From Novosphingobium rosa NBRC 15208 (GTDB lineage Bacteria; Pseudomonadota; Alphaproteobacteria; Sphingomonadales; Sphingomonadaceae), in assembly GCF_001598555.1 (NCBI RefSeq), contig NZ_BCZE01000009.1, positions 1-64,000 on the forward strand: 64,000 nt of DNA, in the 5' to 3' direction. Of this stretch, positions 36,211 through 45,204 are shown piece by piece; position 1 is the first letter of the stretch, and every line of letters begins with the position of its first letter. The notes under the pieces are model-generated. The model did no database searches, had not been told where the DNA came from, and saw nothing but the letters and a program-made list of their open reading frames with translations. The translations under genes were made by a program, and so were the position numbers.

Positions 36211-37785
36211 ATGGTTTACGTGCCGATGAAGTGGGTCACGTCGGCGACGAATCGAAACTTGCGGGTCAGCCGTATCTCCCTGTCTCTCATGGCGATGGTT
36301 TGCGCTGTGTTTGGGCAGCCGCTGGGGGCTGCCTCCTCGCGCCATGATGCCGGGCTGGAGCAGCAATTGCTCGCCAGCATCACCCAGCTGGCCAGCGACG
36401 ATTTCGCCGGGCGCGAGCCGGGCACGGAGGGTGAGAAGAAGACCCTGCGCTATCTGGCCAAGCAATGGTTCGATATCGGGCTGGTCTCGGGCACCAATGA
36501 TCCGGCCCATCCGTGGTTTCAGCCAGTGACGCTGGTGGGGCGCGAGCCGGTGGGATCGCATGCGGATTTCGCGCGGCGCGGAAGGCCGGTGCTGCTGCCG
36601 CCCGGGGATGTGCGGGTGATGACCTTCGGGCGGCGCGGCATGGTGCGCAATGCGCCTTTCTATTTCGTGGGGCGGATGTCGGGCGATCTGCCCTCGCGCA
36701 CCGAGCTGGCGGGCCGGGTGGCGGTGATCTTCGACAAGCCCGCGCCGCGCGTGGGCGGCGATGTGCTGCCGCTGGCGGTGCGTCAGAACGCCTTGCTGGA
36801 GGGCGGCGCGGCGGCGGTGTTGACCATTCTCGACAGCTATCGCACGCTGGCTTCGGTCAGCGAGCGGCGGCGGCATCAGGGCTTCGCCCTGGCTGACGAT
36901 GCGCCCGAGGGCGATCTGGAAGCCTATATCACCATGGAAGGCATGGCGCGGCTGCTGGGCGGGCGCGAGGCGCTCGAAGCGCTGTCCAATGAGGCCAATC
37001 GCCCGGATTTCGCGCCGCATCTGCTCGATCTGACCGCCAATTTCGAGGCGACCACCCGCCAGACCACGATCCGCACGCATAATGTGATCGGCCGCATACC
37101 GGGCCGCCACCCCGAGGAAGGCGCGGTGCTGTTGCTGGCGCATTGGGACCATTTCGGCACCTGCGGCACGGGCAAACCCGGCGAGCATCTGATCTGCAAC
37201 GGCGCCATCGACAATGCCAGCGGCATCGCGGGCCTCACCGAGATCGCCCGGCGTCTGGCGCATAATCAGACCGGGCCGCTCGATCGCGACGTTTATATTC
37301 TGGCCACCACCGCCGAGGAAATGGGCCTGCTGGGCGCGGAGGCCTTTGCTGAAAGCCCGCCGCTGCCGCTGGGCAAGATCGTGGCGGCCTTCAACCTCGA
37401 TTCCATCGCCATCGCTCCTGCCGGAGGGCCGCTGGGCGTGGTGGGGGCGGGAATGACGCGGCTCGATTCCGGCCTGGCCACCGTCGCGCAGGAGCAGCAT
37501 CGCAAACTCGCCAATTCCGACTGGCCCAACACTTTCCTCAAGCGGCAGGATGGCTGGGCGCTGATCAGCCACGACATTCCCGCCGTGATGGTCACCTCTG
37601 CCTATGGCGACAGGCCGCGTTTCCAGCATTATCTGGAGACCGACTATCACCGCCCCGGCGATGTGGTGAAGCCCGGACTGGAGCTGGGCGGCGCTGCCGA
37701 GGATGTGTGGTTCCATGTGGCTCTGGTGCATTTCTTCGCCGATCCGCGCCGCTGGACGGCGGCGGTCTCCACTGTGGAGCGTTGA
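36211..37785 (+). CDS. Secreted M28-family metallopeptidase (1)
   Basis: 524 residues from ATG 36211; ATG 36226 is an alternative giving a tidier signal peptide (ISLSLMAMVCAVFGQPLGA). A PA domain insert is likely in the middle (~150-260). Zinc-site motifs are complete: AHWDHFG, NGAIDNASG, AEEMGLLGAEAF, NLDSIA and the late His in DYHRPGD. M28 enzymes are di-zinc aminopeptidases or carboxypeptidases acting in the periplasm or outside. The gene ends in a tandem duplication of a 14-base segment, GTGGAGCGTTGAAA, that spans the stop codon. Confidence 0.9.
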   Translation: MVYVPMKWVTSATNRNLRVSRISLSLMAMVCAVFGQPLGAASSRHDAGLEQQLLASITQLASDDFAGREPGTEGEKKTLRYLAKQWFDIGLVSGTNDPAHPWFQPVTLVGREPVGSHADFARRGRPVLLPPGDVRVMTFGRRGMVRNAPFYFVGRMSGDLPSRTELAGRVAVIFDKPAPRVGGDVLPLAVRQNALLEGGAAAVLTILDSYRTLASVSERRRHQGFALADDAPEGDLEAYITMEGMARLLGGREALEALSNEANRPDFAPHLLDLTANFEATTRQTTIRTHNVIGRIPGRHPEEGAVLLLAHWDHFGTCGTGKPGEHLICNGAIDNASGIAGLTEIARRLAHNQTGPLDRDVYILATTAEEMGLLGAEAFAESPPLPLGKIVAAFNLDSIAIAPAGGPLGVVGAGMTRLDSGLATVAQEQHRKLANSDWPNTFLKRQDGWALISHDIPAVMVTSAYGDRPRFQHYLETDYHRPGDVVKPGLELGGAAEDVWFHVALVHFFADPRRWTAAVSTVER

Positions 37786-37923
37786 AAGTGGAGCGTTGAA
37801 AATCGTTACGTAAATTGTTGTTGTCGCGTTGCTGTTCATTGACGGTTCGGTCGCCGCGCAATAGTTTCCGCATCGGCGCTCGCGGCTGTGCTTGGCGCTG
37901 CTTGTCTCTTGAGGAGGGATGAC

Positions 37924-38229
37924 ATGAAGAAACTGATTTTGCCCATGGCGCTGCTGGCTCTGCTGGCTGTTCCCGCCACTGCCGAAGCGGCCACCTGCCG
38001 CAATGCCAAGGGCCAGTTCGCCAAGTGCGGCACGCCCGGCGCCAAGCCCGACGGCGCTGCCAAGGCTGCCCCCGCCATGAAGGCGGCTCCGGCTCCCGCG
38101 ATGAAGGCCGCGCCTGCTATGACGGCCGCTCCGGCGATGAAGCCCATGGCCAAGGCCGAGCCTGCCGCCGCCCCCGCCAAGAAGAAGGGGCCCTGCAAAG
38201 ACGCCAAGGGCAAGTTCGTGAAGTGCTGA
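37924..38229 (+). CDS. Small secreted Ala/Pro/Lys-rich protein with two Cys motifs
   Basis: 101 residues from ATG 37924, with a strong AGGAGG six bases upstream. The signal peptide covers 1-22 (LILPMALLALLAVPATAEA). The mature N-terminus TCRNAKGQFAKC and the C-terminus PCKDAKGKFVKC are the same motif, C-[RK]-[ND]-A-K-G-[QK]-F-[AV]-K-C. They are separated by a lysine-rich linker of repeated PAMKAA units resembling histone-H1-like tails. Each end could form a small disulphide or metal loop. I do not know the function. A strong terminator follows. Confidence 0.8.
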   Translation: MKKLILPMALLALLAVPATAEAATCRNAKGQFAKCGTPGAKPDGAAKAAPAMKAAPAPAMKAAPAMTAAPAMKPMAKAEPAAAPAKKKGPCKDAKGKFVKC

Positions 38230-38257
38230 TCGGCGCCTGACGATCTGAAAGAAAAAA

Positions 38258-38297
38258 CCGGCGGGGGCTGCGATCATGCCCCCGCCGGTTTTCTTTT
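38258..38297. terminator. Terminator between the small secreted protein and M28 peptidase (2)
   Basis: CCGGCGGGGGC (38258-38268) pairs perfectly with GCCCCCGCCGG (38278-38288), followed by TTTTCTTTT; A-rich on the other side, so it can serve both convergent genes. Confidence 0.92.
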
Positions 38298-38308
38298 GTC
38301 TGTTTGAA

Positions 38309-38330
38309 GGAGCGTGGCGAACCACGCTCC
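38309..38330 (-). terminator. Second hairpin at the 3' end of M28 peptidase (2)
   Basis: GGAGCGTGG / CCACGCTCC around the tetraloop CGAA, nine base pairs and perfect, extended by AA/TT. It lies nine bases past the minus-strand stop. It has no T-tract of its own on the minus strand, so it probably acts together with the neighbouring terminator or protects the 3' end. Confidence 0.6.
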
Positions 38331-38338
38331 TTTAACGC

Positions 38339-40168
38339 TTACTTCTCGGCGCGCGCGGCCTTGGGCGCGAAGAGGTTGCCGAAGAAATCACCCTTGTACC
38401 ACAGCGGGGGCGTGTCCGAATCCGCCATGGCGCTGGTGATGCGCCAGTTGGCCTCGGCAAAGCGGGCGCCCGCGCGCCAGTTGATGGGCTGGGAGAGGTC
38501 GTCGCCCGGCTTGTGGTAGGTGGTCTTCATGAACTGGGTCCACTGCGCCGCGCCGCCATTGCCATAGCCGGTGGCCAGGAACACGGCGGGCACGCCCTGC
38601 TTCACGAACATATAATGGTCCGAGCGCACGAAGATGTTCTCGGTCGGCATGGGATCGGGGCTGAGCGAGAGCTGCATCGCCTTACCCGAATTGGCCACGA
38701 TCTTGCCCAGCGTGGAGTGATCCGCGCCGAAGGCCACCAGATCGGTGAAGGGATAGAGCAGCACCGGCATGTCGAGATCGACATTGCCGACGATCTTCTC
38801 GACCGGCACGGCGGGGTGGCGGGCGAAGAAATCGGCGCCCAGCAGGCCCTTTTCCTCGCCGGTGGAGACCAGGAAGATCACGCTGCGGCGCGGGCCCTTA
38901 CCCTGCTTGGCCTCCTGCGCCATCACATGGGCGACTTCCAGCAGGGTGGAGGTGCCTGCCGCATTGTCGAGCGCGCCATTGTAAATGCGATCCTTGTCCG
39001 CCGGTTCGCCGGGCTTGGGGGCATCGACGCCGAGGTGGTCGAGATGGCCCGAGAGCACCACATACTGGTCCTTCAAAGCCGGATCGCTGCCGGGGATCAT
39101 GCCCGCGACATTGGGGCTGGTCACGCGGGTCGAGGCGAAGTTGCCATAGATGCGCGCGCTGCCCTTCAGCGCAAAGCCCTTCACGGCCACCGGCTTGCCC
39201 CCAATCCAGGGCTTGTCGGCCAGAGCGCGGATCTGCGGCAGCGACTGCGGCGCGCCCGCCAGCAGGGCCGTGGCGGCCTCGTTGTCGATCGAGGCGCTGG
39301 CGCGCAGGCCCGTGGCATTGTCATGCGCCTTGCCCGCGTTGGGGCCGGTGGTGTCGACCCAGTTGAAGCGCGGGGTGCCGGCATATTGCAGGCTGCGCTC
39401 CCACGGGCGGACCTTCAGCGAGGCGTTTGTGCCGATGGTGATGATGCCGATGGCGCCATGGGCGGCGGCGGCCTCCCCCTTGGTGGCGCCGATATGCGCG
39501 GCTTCCTCGGAAGGGAGCCCGCTGGGGAAGCCCGAGAGCAGGACCACGATCTTGCCCTTCACATCCAGCCCCTTGTAATCGTCGAGGCCGTATTGCGAGT
39601 TCTCAAGCCCATAGCCCACGAAGACCAGCGGGGCGGAGACGTCCAGCTTGCTCTCGGTGACCGAGATGCCGACCAGCGCGTCCTTGCCCTGAGCGAAGGT
39701 GACCGGCTTGCCATTGGCGCCGGTGAAGTCCACGCCCGAGGGGCCGTCGGCGCGGGTGGTCTTCTGGAAGGTGATGCGCTGGAGCCAGCTGCGACCCTTT
39801 TCCGTAGTGTCGCCCATCGGCGTCAGGCCCAGGCCGGTGAAGCGCGCGGCGACATAGCGCGCGGCGATCTCATGGCCCTGGCTGCCGGTGTCGCGGCCCA
39901 GCAGCAGATCGTCGGCGAAGAAGGTGACATCGGCCTGAATGCGCGCGGGCGAGAAGCGCGGGTCGAGGGGCAGGGCGGCCTCGGCGATGGTCGGGCCGGC
40001 CATGGAGACCGGGGCCTCCTTGGCGGGGGCCTGCGGGCCCATGCCCAGCGTCATGCCCGCGATGTCCAGCGCATCATCATCGTCATGCGCGGCGACAGGG
40101 GCGGCCAGCGCCAGCGAAGCGACAGACACCAGCGCAAGAGAGCGCAGGGCGGAGCGGAAGGTGGTCAT
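38339..40168 (-). CDS. Secreted M28-family metallopeptidase (2)
   Basis: 609 residues from ATG 40168. Signal peptide 1-27 (LALVSVASLALAAPVAAH), then an Asp-rich stretch. A PA domain lies at ~200-330, and the zinc peptidase core at ~360-580 has SGHLDHLG, NGALDNAAGTS, STGEEKGLLGADFF, NVDLDMP and TTYHKPGDDL. All metal ligands and the general base Glu are present. It is only distantly similar to the other M28 protein 0.6 kb away and converges on the small secreted gene. Confidence 0.92.
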   Translation of the reverse strand: MTTFRSALRSLALVSVASLALAAPVAAHDDDDALDIAGMTLGMGPQAPAKEAPVSMAGPTIAEAALPLDPRFSPARIQADVTFFADDLLLGRDTGSQGHEIAARYVAARFTGLGLTPMGDTTEKGRSWLQRITFQKTTRADGPSGVDFTGANGKPVTFAQGKDALVGISVTESKLDVSAPLVFVGYGLENSQYGLDDYKGLDVKGKIVVLLSGFPSGLPSEEAAHIGATKGEAAAAHGAIGIITIGTNASLKVRPWERSLQYAGTPRFNWVDTTGPNAGKAHDNATGLRASASIDNEAATALLAGAPQSLPQIRALADKPWIGGKPVAVKGFALKGSARIYGNFASTRVTSPNVAGMIPGSDPALKDQYVVLSGHLDHLGVDAPKPGEPADKDRIYNGALDNAAGTSTLLEVAHVMAQEAKQGKGPRRSVIFLVSTGEEKGLLGADFFARHPAVPVEKIVGNVDLDMPVLLYPFTDLVAFGADHSTLGKIVANSGKAMQLSLSPDPMPTENIFVRSDHYMFVKQGVPAVFLATGYGNGGAAQWTQFMKTTYHKPGDDLSQPINWRAGARFAEANWRITSAMADSDTPPLWYKGDFFGNLFAPKAARAEK

Positions 40169-40433
40169 AATATCAGGCGGCTCCCAGAACTGTTCGGCGC
40201 GCTTTAGAATCCTTGCGCGAAAGGGTATCTTTATTACGGGAGTTGGATGCAACGGCAAGAGGCCCCGTGCAAGGGATGAGTTGCGCCGACTTGGGGGATT
40301 TGACGTATCCCGCCATCCTCTGGCCATAGAGGCACACCCTGTGGCCAACACGCATCAAAAGCATATCGTCGATCAGACAAATCGCCCTTTAAGGCTTGCC
40401 CGCCCGTGGCGCATCGCCCACATTGATCCCACG

Positions 40434-42527
40434 ATGCTACGCCAATACGAACTTGTCGAAAGAGTGCTTGCTTACGCCCCGGACGCGGACGAGGCGATGC
40501 TGAACCGCGCCTATGTCTATACCGTGCAGAAGCATGGCAGCCAGAAGCGCGCCAGCGGTGACCCCTATTTCAGCCATCCGGTCGAAGTCGCCGGGCTGAT
40601 GACCGAGCTGAAGCTCGACATCGAGACGATCATCACCGCGCTGCTCCACGATACGGTGGAGGACACGCTGGCCACGGTTGACGAGATCGAGAAACTGTTC
40701 GGGCCCGCCGTGGCGCGTCTGGTCGATGGCGTGACCAAGCTCTCCAAGATCGAGGCGATGACCGAGAAGGAGCGCGCGGCGGAAAACCTGCGCAAGTTCC
40801 TGCTGGCGATGAGCGAGGATCTGCGCGTGCTGCTGGTGAAGCTGGCGGACCGGCTGCACAACATGCGCACGCTGCACTTCATCAAGAGCGAGGACAAGCG
40901 TCGGCGCATCGCCAAGGAAACCATGGAAATCTATGCCCCGCTGGCCGAGCGCGTGGGCATGTATGAGTATATGCGCGAAATGCAGCTGCTGGCCTTCCAG
41001 CAGCTGGAGCCCGAGGCTTACGAGACCATCACCGCGCGCCTGTCGCAGATCCGCGAGACCGATGGCGGGCAGGTCGACGAGATCGCGCTGGCCATCAGCC
41101 AGACGCTGACCTCGATGGGGGTGAAATGTCAGGTCTGGGGGCGCGAGAAGCACCCCTATTCGATCTGGCGCAAGATGGCCGAGCGCCATGTCTCCTTCGA
41201 CAGCATCACCGACATCATGGCCTTCCGCGTGCTGGTCGAGAATGTCGAGGATTGCTACCGCGCCATCGGCCTGTTGCACACCACCTGGCAGATGATCCCG
41301 GGGCGCTTCAAGGATTACATCTCGACCCCCAAGAGCAACGGCTACAAGTCGCTCCACACCTCGCTGATCTATGAGAACTCCATGCGTATGGAGGTGCAGA
41401 TCCGCACCTGGGACATGCATGAGACCAATGAATATGGCCTCGCCGCGCATTGGAGCTACAAGCAGGGCGGCGTGGCGCCCGATGGGCAGGTGGGCTGGCT
41501 GCGCGACCTGATCGAGGTGATCGACGACAGCCACGATGCCGAGGAGCTGCTCGAAAACACCAAGATGGCGATCTATCAGGATCGCATCTTCGCCTTCACC
41601 CCCAAGGGCGCGCTGCATCAGCTGCCCAAGGGCGCGACGCCGATCGATTTCGCCTATGCCGTGCATACCGATCTGGGCAGCATGGCGGTGGGCGCCAAGA
41701 TCAATGGCCGCCATGTGCCGATGCGCACCGCGCTGGGCAATGGCGACGTGGTGGAGATCATCAAGAACCGCAGCGCCAGCCCGCAGCTGGCATGGCTGGG
41801 CTTTGCCGTCACGGGCAAGGCGCGGGCCGCCATCCGCCGCGCGGTGCGCGCCAAAGAGCGTTCGGAAATCGCCGCCATCGGCGCGGATCTCTTCGACGAG
41901 CTGGTCGAGCGCCTGCCGACCAAGGTGGGCAAGAAGGCGCGCGGCGAGGCGGTGAAGCGCCTCGGCTTCAAGACCGAGGAAGAGATGCTGGTCGCCATCG
42001 GCAGCGCCAAGCTGGACGATGCCGCGGTGATGGAAGCCGTGCTGCCCGGCAGCGCCAAGACTCTGGCCGAAACCGACCAGTGGCCCAAGCAGGAGCGCGC
42101 CATCTCGATCAAGGGGCTCACCCCCGGTCTGGCCTTCCATCTGGCCGAATGCTGCCACCCGGTGCCGGGCGACCGCATCGTGGGCGTGAAAAAGCCCGGC
42201 GTGGGGGTGGAGGTTCACTCCATTTCCTGTGACGTGCTGGCCAGCGGTCAGGACAGCGACTGGCTCGATCTTTCGTGGGGCGCGCGCACCACCGGGGCCA
42301 TCGGGCGGGTGCGCTGCGTGCTTTATAACCGCCCCGGCACGCTGGCCGAGGTGACCGGCATTTTCGCCAGCACCAAGGCCAACATCGTCAGCCTGAAGAT
42401 GGCCAGCCGCGACGAGCTTTTCGGCACCTATGAGGTCGATCTGGATGTGGCCGATCTGGCGCATCTGACGCGCATCGTCTCCTCGCTGCGGGCCAGCGGA
42501 TCGGTGGCTCAGGCCGAAAGGCTTTGA
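40434..42527 (+). CDS. spoT: Bifunctional (p)ppGpp synthetase/hydrolase (Rsh)
   Basis: 697 residues from ATG 40434. Hydrolase HD domain with LLHDTVEDT and LADRLHNMRTL, synthetase domain (FRVLVENVEDCYRAIG, GYKSLHTSL), TGS domain (FAFTPKGALHQLPKGATPID) and a C-terminal ACT domain (RPGTLAEVTGIFAST). Both catalytic cores appear intact, as expected for the single Rsh of alphaproteobacteria. It sets ppGpp levels in the stringent response. The 265-base gap before it contains no gene; TTGACG at 40299 is a weak -35 candidate. Confidence 0.97.
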   Translation: MLRQYELVERVLAYAPDADEAMLNRAYVYTVQKHGSQKRASGDPYFSHPVEVAGLMTELKLDIETIITALLHDTVEDTLATVDEIEKLFGPAVARLVDGVTKLSKIEAMTEKERAAENLRKFLLAMSEDLRVLLVKLADRLHNMRTLHFIKSEDKRRRIAKETMEIYAPLAERVGMYEYMREMQLLAFQQLEPEAYETITARLSQIRETDGGQVDEIALAISQTLTSMGVKCQVWGREKHPYSIWRKMAERHVSFDSITDIMAFRVLVENVEDCYRAIGLLHTTWQMIPGRFKDYISTPKSNGYKSLHTSLIYENSMRMEVQIRTWDMHETNEYGLAAHWSYKQGGVAPDGQVGWLRDLIEVIDDSHDAEELLENTKMAIYQDRIFAFTPKGALHQLPKGATPIDFAYAVHTDLGSMAVGAKINGRHVPMRTALGNGDVVEIIKNRSASPQLAWLGFAVTGKARAAIRRAVRAKERSEIAAIGADLFDELVERLPTKVGKKARGEAVKRLGFKTEEEMLVAIGSAKLDDAAVMEAVLPGSAKTLAETDQWPKQERAISIKGLTPGLAFHLAECCHPVPGDRIVGVKKPGVGVEVHSISCDVLASGQDSDWLDLSWGARTTGAIGRVRCVLYNRPGTLAEVTGIFASTKANIVSLKMASRDELFGTYEVDLDVADLAHLTRIVSSLRASGSVAQAERL

Positions 42528-42675
42528 TCGGCAACGCTCCGGAAAGCTTTGCGCAACACTCTGTCTCTAGGAAGCCTGCACCGGGCGGAAAAATTTCACC
42601 GCTTGGTGGATAGATGCTTGTCTCGGCGGCCTTGTCTGGCTTAGCCTCCGCAGTTGGAAGTATGGGAAGAGGAGA

Positions 42676-42714
42676 GGGCTGGCCGGGGGTGTGCAAACAC
42701 CGCTGGACCAGCCC
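42676..42714 (+). promoter_or_regulatory. Leader hairpin upstream of the glycogen operon
   Basis: In the 256-base gap before glgP, GGGCTGG (42676-42682) pairs with CCAGCCC (42708-42714). Inside it, GGTGT / ACACC closes a GCAA tetraloop. No T-tract follows, so it is a leader structure rather than an obvious terminator. The rest of the gap shows no gene. Confidence 0.4.
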
Positions 42715-42783
42715 CACCGCCGCGAAGGGCATCAGGAATAACCGGTCGCGCGGAGTGCTAGATGCGCGCGGCCCCGTCTGGGA

Positions 42784-45204
42784 GTGCAGCCTTTGCCCGA
42801 CACCGCCGTTGCTGACGATATCCATGAGCTGGTGCTCGATGTGCTGCGCCATCGGATCGGCAAGGATGAGCGCGCCGCCAAGCCGCATGACTGGTTCCAT
42901 GCCGCCATCCTTTCGCTGCGCGACAAGATCGTCGACGCGTGGATGGATTCGACGCGGCGCACCTATGATACCGGCGGCAAGCGGGTCTATTACCTCAGCC
43001 TTGAGTTCCTGATCGGGCGGCTGATGCGCGATGCGCTGTCGAACATGGGCCTCACCAATGAGATGGCCAAGGCGCTGCGCGACCATGGCCTCGATCTCGC
43101 CCAGCTGGAAGAGCTGGAGCCCGATGCCGCGCTGGGTAATGGCGGCCTTGGCCGTCTGGCCGCCTGCTTTATGGAGAGCCTCGCCAGCCTGGACATTCCG
43201 GCTTACGGCTATGGCATCCGTTACCTCAACGGCATGTTCCGCCAGCGCATCGATGATGGCTGGCAGGTCGAACTGCCCGAAACCTGGCTGAGCCACGGCA
43301 ATCCCTGGGAGTTCGACCGGCGCGAGAGCAGCTATTTCGTCGGCTTCGGCGGCGAGGTGGGGGAAACCGCTTCGGGCGGCGTCACCTGGCACCCCAAGGA
43401 GCAGATCGAGGCCAGCGCCATCGATACGCCGGTGGCGGGCTGGCGCGGCAAGCGCGTGAATACGCTGCGCCTGTGGACGGCCAATGCGCCCGATCCGCTG
43501 CGCCTCGATGCCTTCAACGCGGGCGACCATGCTGGCGCGCTTCAGGCGCAGGTGCGTGCCAACAGCCTCGTGCGCGTGCTCTATCCGGCTGACAGCACGC
43601 CCGCCGGGCAGGAGCTGCGTCTGCGGCAGGAGTATTTCTTCTCCAGCGCCTCCATTCAGGACATCGTGCGGCGCCATGTGCAGTATGACGAGGACATCCG
43701 CACCCTGCCGGACCGCGCCGCGATCCAGCTGAATGATACCCACCCCAGCGTGGCCGTGGCGGAGCTGATGCGCCTGCTGGTCGATGTTCATAATCTGGAC
43801 TTCGACGAGGCATGGGACATCACCAAGCGCACCATCGCCTACACCAACCATACGCTGCTGCCCGAGGCGCTGGAAAGCTGGCCGCTGCCGCTGTTCGAGC
43901 GGCTGCTGCCGCGCCACATGCAGATCATCTATTCGATCAACAGCCGCGTGCTGCGCGAGGCGCGCAAGGCGGGCATGAGCGTTGAGCAGATCGCCGCGAT
44001 CAGCCTGATCGATGAAGGTGGCGAGCGCCGCGTGCGCATGGCCAATCTGGCTTTCGTGGGTGCGCACAGCGTCAATGGCGTGGCCGCGCTGCACACCGAT
44101 CTGATGAAGACCACGGTGTTCGCCGATCTCCACAAGCTCTATCCCACGCGGATCAACAACAAGACCAATGGCGTCACCCCGCGCCGCTGGCTGCAGCAGT
44201 GCAATCCGGGTCTGACATCGCTGATCAAGGACGCCATCGGCCCCGATTTCCTCGACGATGCGCAGAAGCTGACGGCTTTGAACGATCTGGCCGAAGATGC
44301 CCAATTCGGCGAGCGCATTGCCGAGGTGAAGCGCGCCAACAAGGTGGCGCTGGCAGCGCATCTCAAATCATTGATGGGCGTGCGGCTGGATCCCGATGCG
44401 CTCTTCGATGTGCAGATCAAGCGCATCCATGAGTACAAGCGCCAGCTGCTCAATCTGGTGGAGACCGTGGCGCTCTATGACCAGATCCGCAGCCATCCCG
44501 AAAAGGACTGGGTGCCGCGCGTGAAGATCTTCGGCGGCAAGGCGGCGTCGAGCTATCACAACGCCAAGCTGGTCATCAAACTGGCCAATGACATTGCGCG
44601 CCGCGTGAACAGCGATCCCACGGTGGGCGGGCTGCTCAAGGTGGTCTTCGTGCCCAACTACAACGTCAGCGCGGCCGAGCGCCTGATCCCGGCGGCGGAC
44701 CTCTCCGAGCAGATCAGCACGGCGGGCATGGAAGCCTCGGGCACGGGCAACATGAAGTTCGCGCTGAACGGGGCGCTGACCATCGGCACGCTCGATGGCG
44801 CCAACATCGAGATCAAGGACCATGTGGGTGACGACAACATCTTCATCTTCGGCCTCACCGCCGCCGAGGTGAACGAGAAACGCGCCAATGGCTATGATCC
44901 GCGCGCGATCATCGACAACAGCCGAGAGCTGCAGCAGGCCGTCCATGCCATTGCCAGCGGCGTCTTCAGCCCGGACGATCCGGACCGCTATGCCGGGCTG
45001 ATGGGCGGGCTGCATGACCATGACTGGTTCATGGTCGCCGCCGATTTCGACTCCTATGCCGCCGCCCAGCGCGATGTCGATGCCCGCTGGCTCGACCAAA
45101 AAGCATGGCGCGCCAGTGCGATACGGAACATTGCCAATGTTGGTTGGTTCTCTTCGGATCGGACCATCGCAGAATATGCAAAGGACATTTGGGGCGTTTT
45201 GTGA
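42784..45204 (+). CDS. glgP: Glycogen/starch phosphorylase
   Basis: 806 residues from GTG 42784; TTG 42793 is an alternative better spaced from GGGAG at 42780-42784. Motifs: NGGLGRLAACFMESLAS, WRGKR, TGNMKFALNGALTIGTLDGA with the pyridoxal-phosphate Lys, and VFVPNYNVSAAERLIPAADL. It releases glucose 1-phosphate from glycogen in the cytoplasm. First gene of glgP-B-C-A-pgm-glgX; its stop overlaps the glgB start. Confidence 0.96.
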   Translation: MQPLPDTAVADDIHELVLDVLRHRIGKDERAAKPHDWFHAAILSLRDKIVDAWMDSTRRTYDTGGKRVYYLSLEFLIGRLMRDALSNMGLTNEMAKALRDHGLDLAQLEELEPDAALGNGGLGRLAACFMESLASLDIPAYGYGIRYLNGMFRQRIDDGWQVELPETWLSHGNPWEFDRRESSYFVGFGGEVGETASGGVTWHPKEQIEASAIDTPVAGWRGKRVNTLRLWTANAPDPLRLDAFNAGDHAGALQAQVRANSLVRVLYPADSTPAGQELRLRQEYFFSSASIQDIVRRHVQYDEDIRTLPDRAAIQLNDTHPSVAVAELMRLLVDVHNLDFDEAWDITKRTIAYTNHTLLPEALESWPLPLFERLLPRHMQIIYSINSRVLREARKAGMSVEQIAAISLIDEGGERRVRMANLAFVGAHSVNGVAALHTDLMKTTVFADLHKLYPTRINNKTNGVTPRRWLQQCNPGLTSLIKDAIGPDFLDDAQKLTALNDLAEDAQFGERIAEVKRANKVALAAHLKSLMGVRLDPDALFDVQIKRIHEYKRQLLNLVETVALYDQIRSHPEKDWVPRVKIFGGKAASSYHNAKLVIKLANDIARRVNSDPTVGGLLKVVFVPNYNVSAAERLIPAADLSEQISTAGMEASGTGNMKFALNGALTIGTLDGANIEIKDHVGDDNIFIFGLTAAEVNEKRANGYDPRAIIDNSRELQQAVHAIASGVFSPDDPDRYAGLMGGLHDHDWFMVAADFDSYAAAQRDVDARWLDQKAWRASAIRNIANVGWFSSDRTIAEYAKDIWGVL

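Noticed and set aside
34222..38325. A 1367-codon open frame on the minus strand
   Set aside because: It is antisense to sdhA and the first M28 peptidase and has no recognisable domain.
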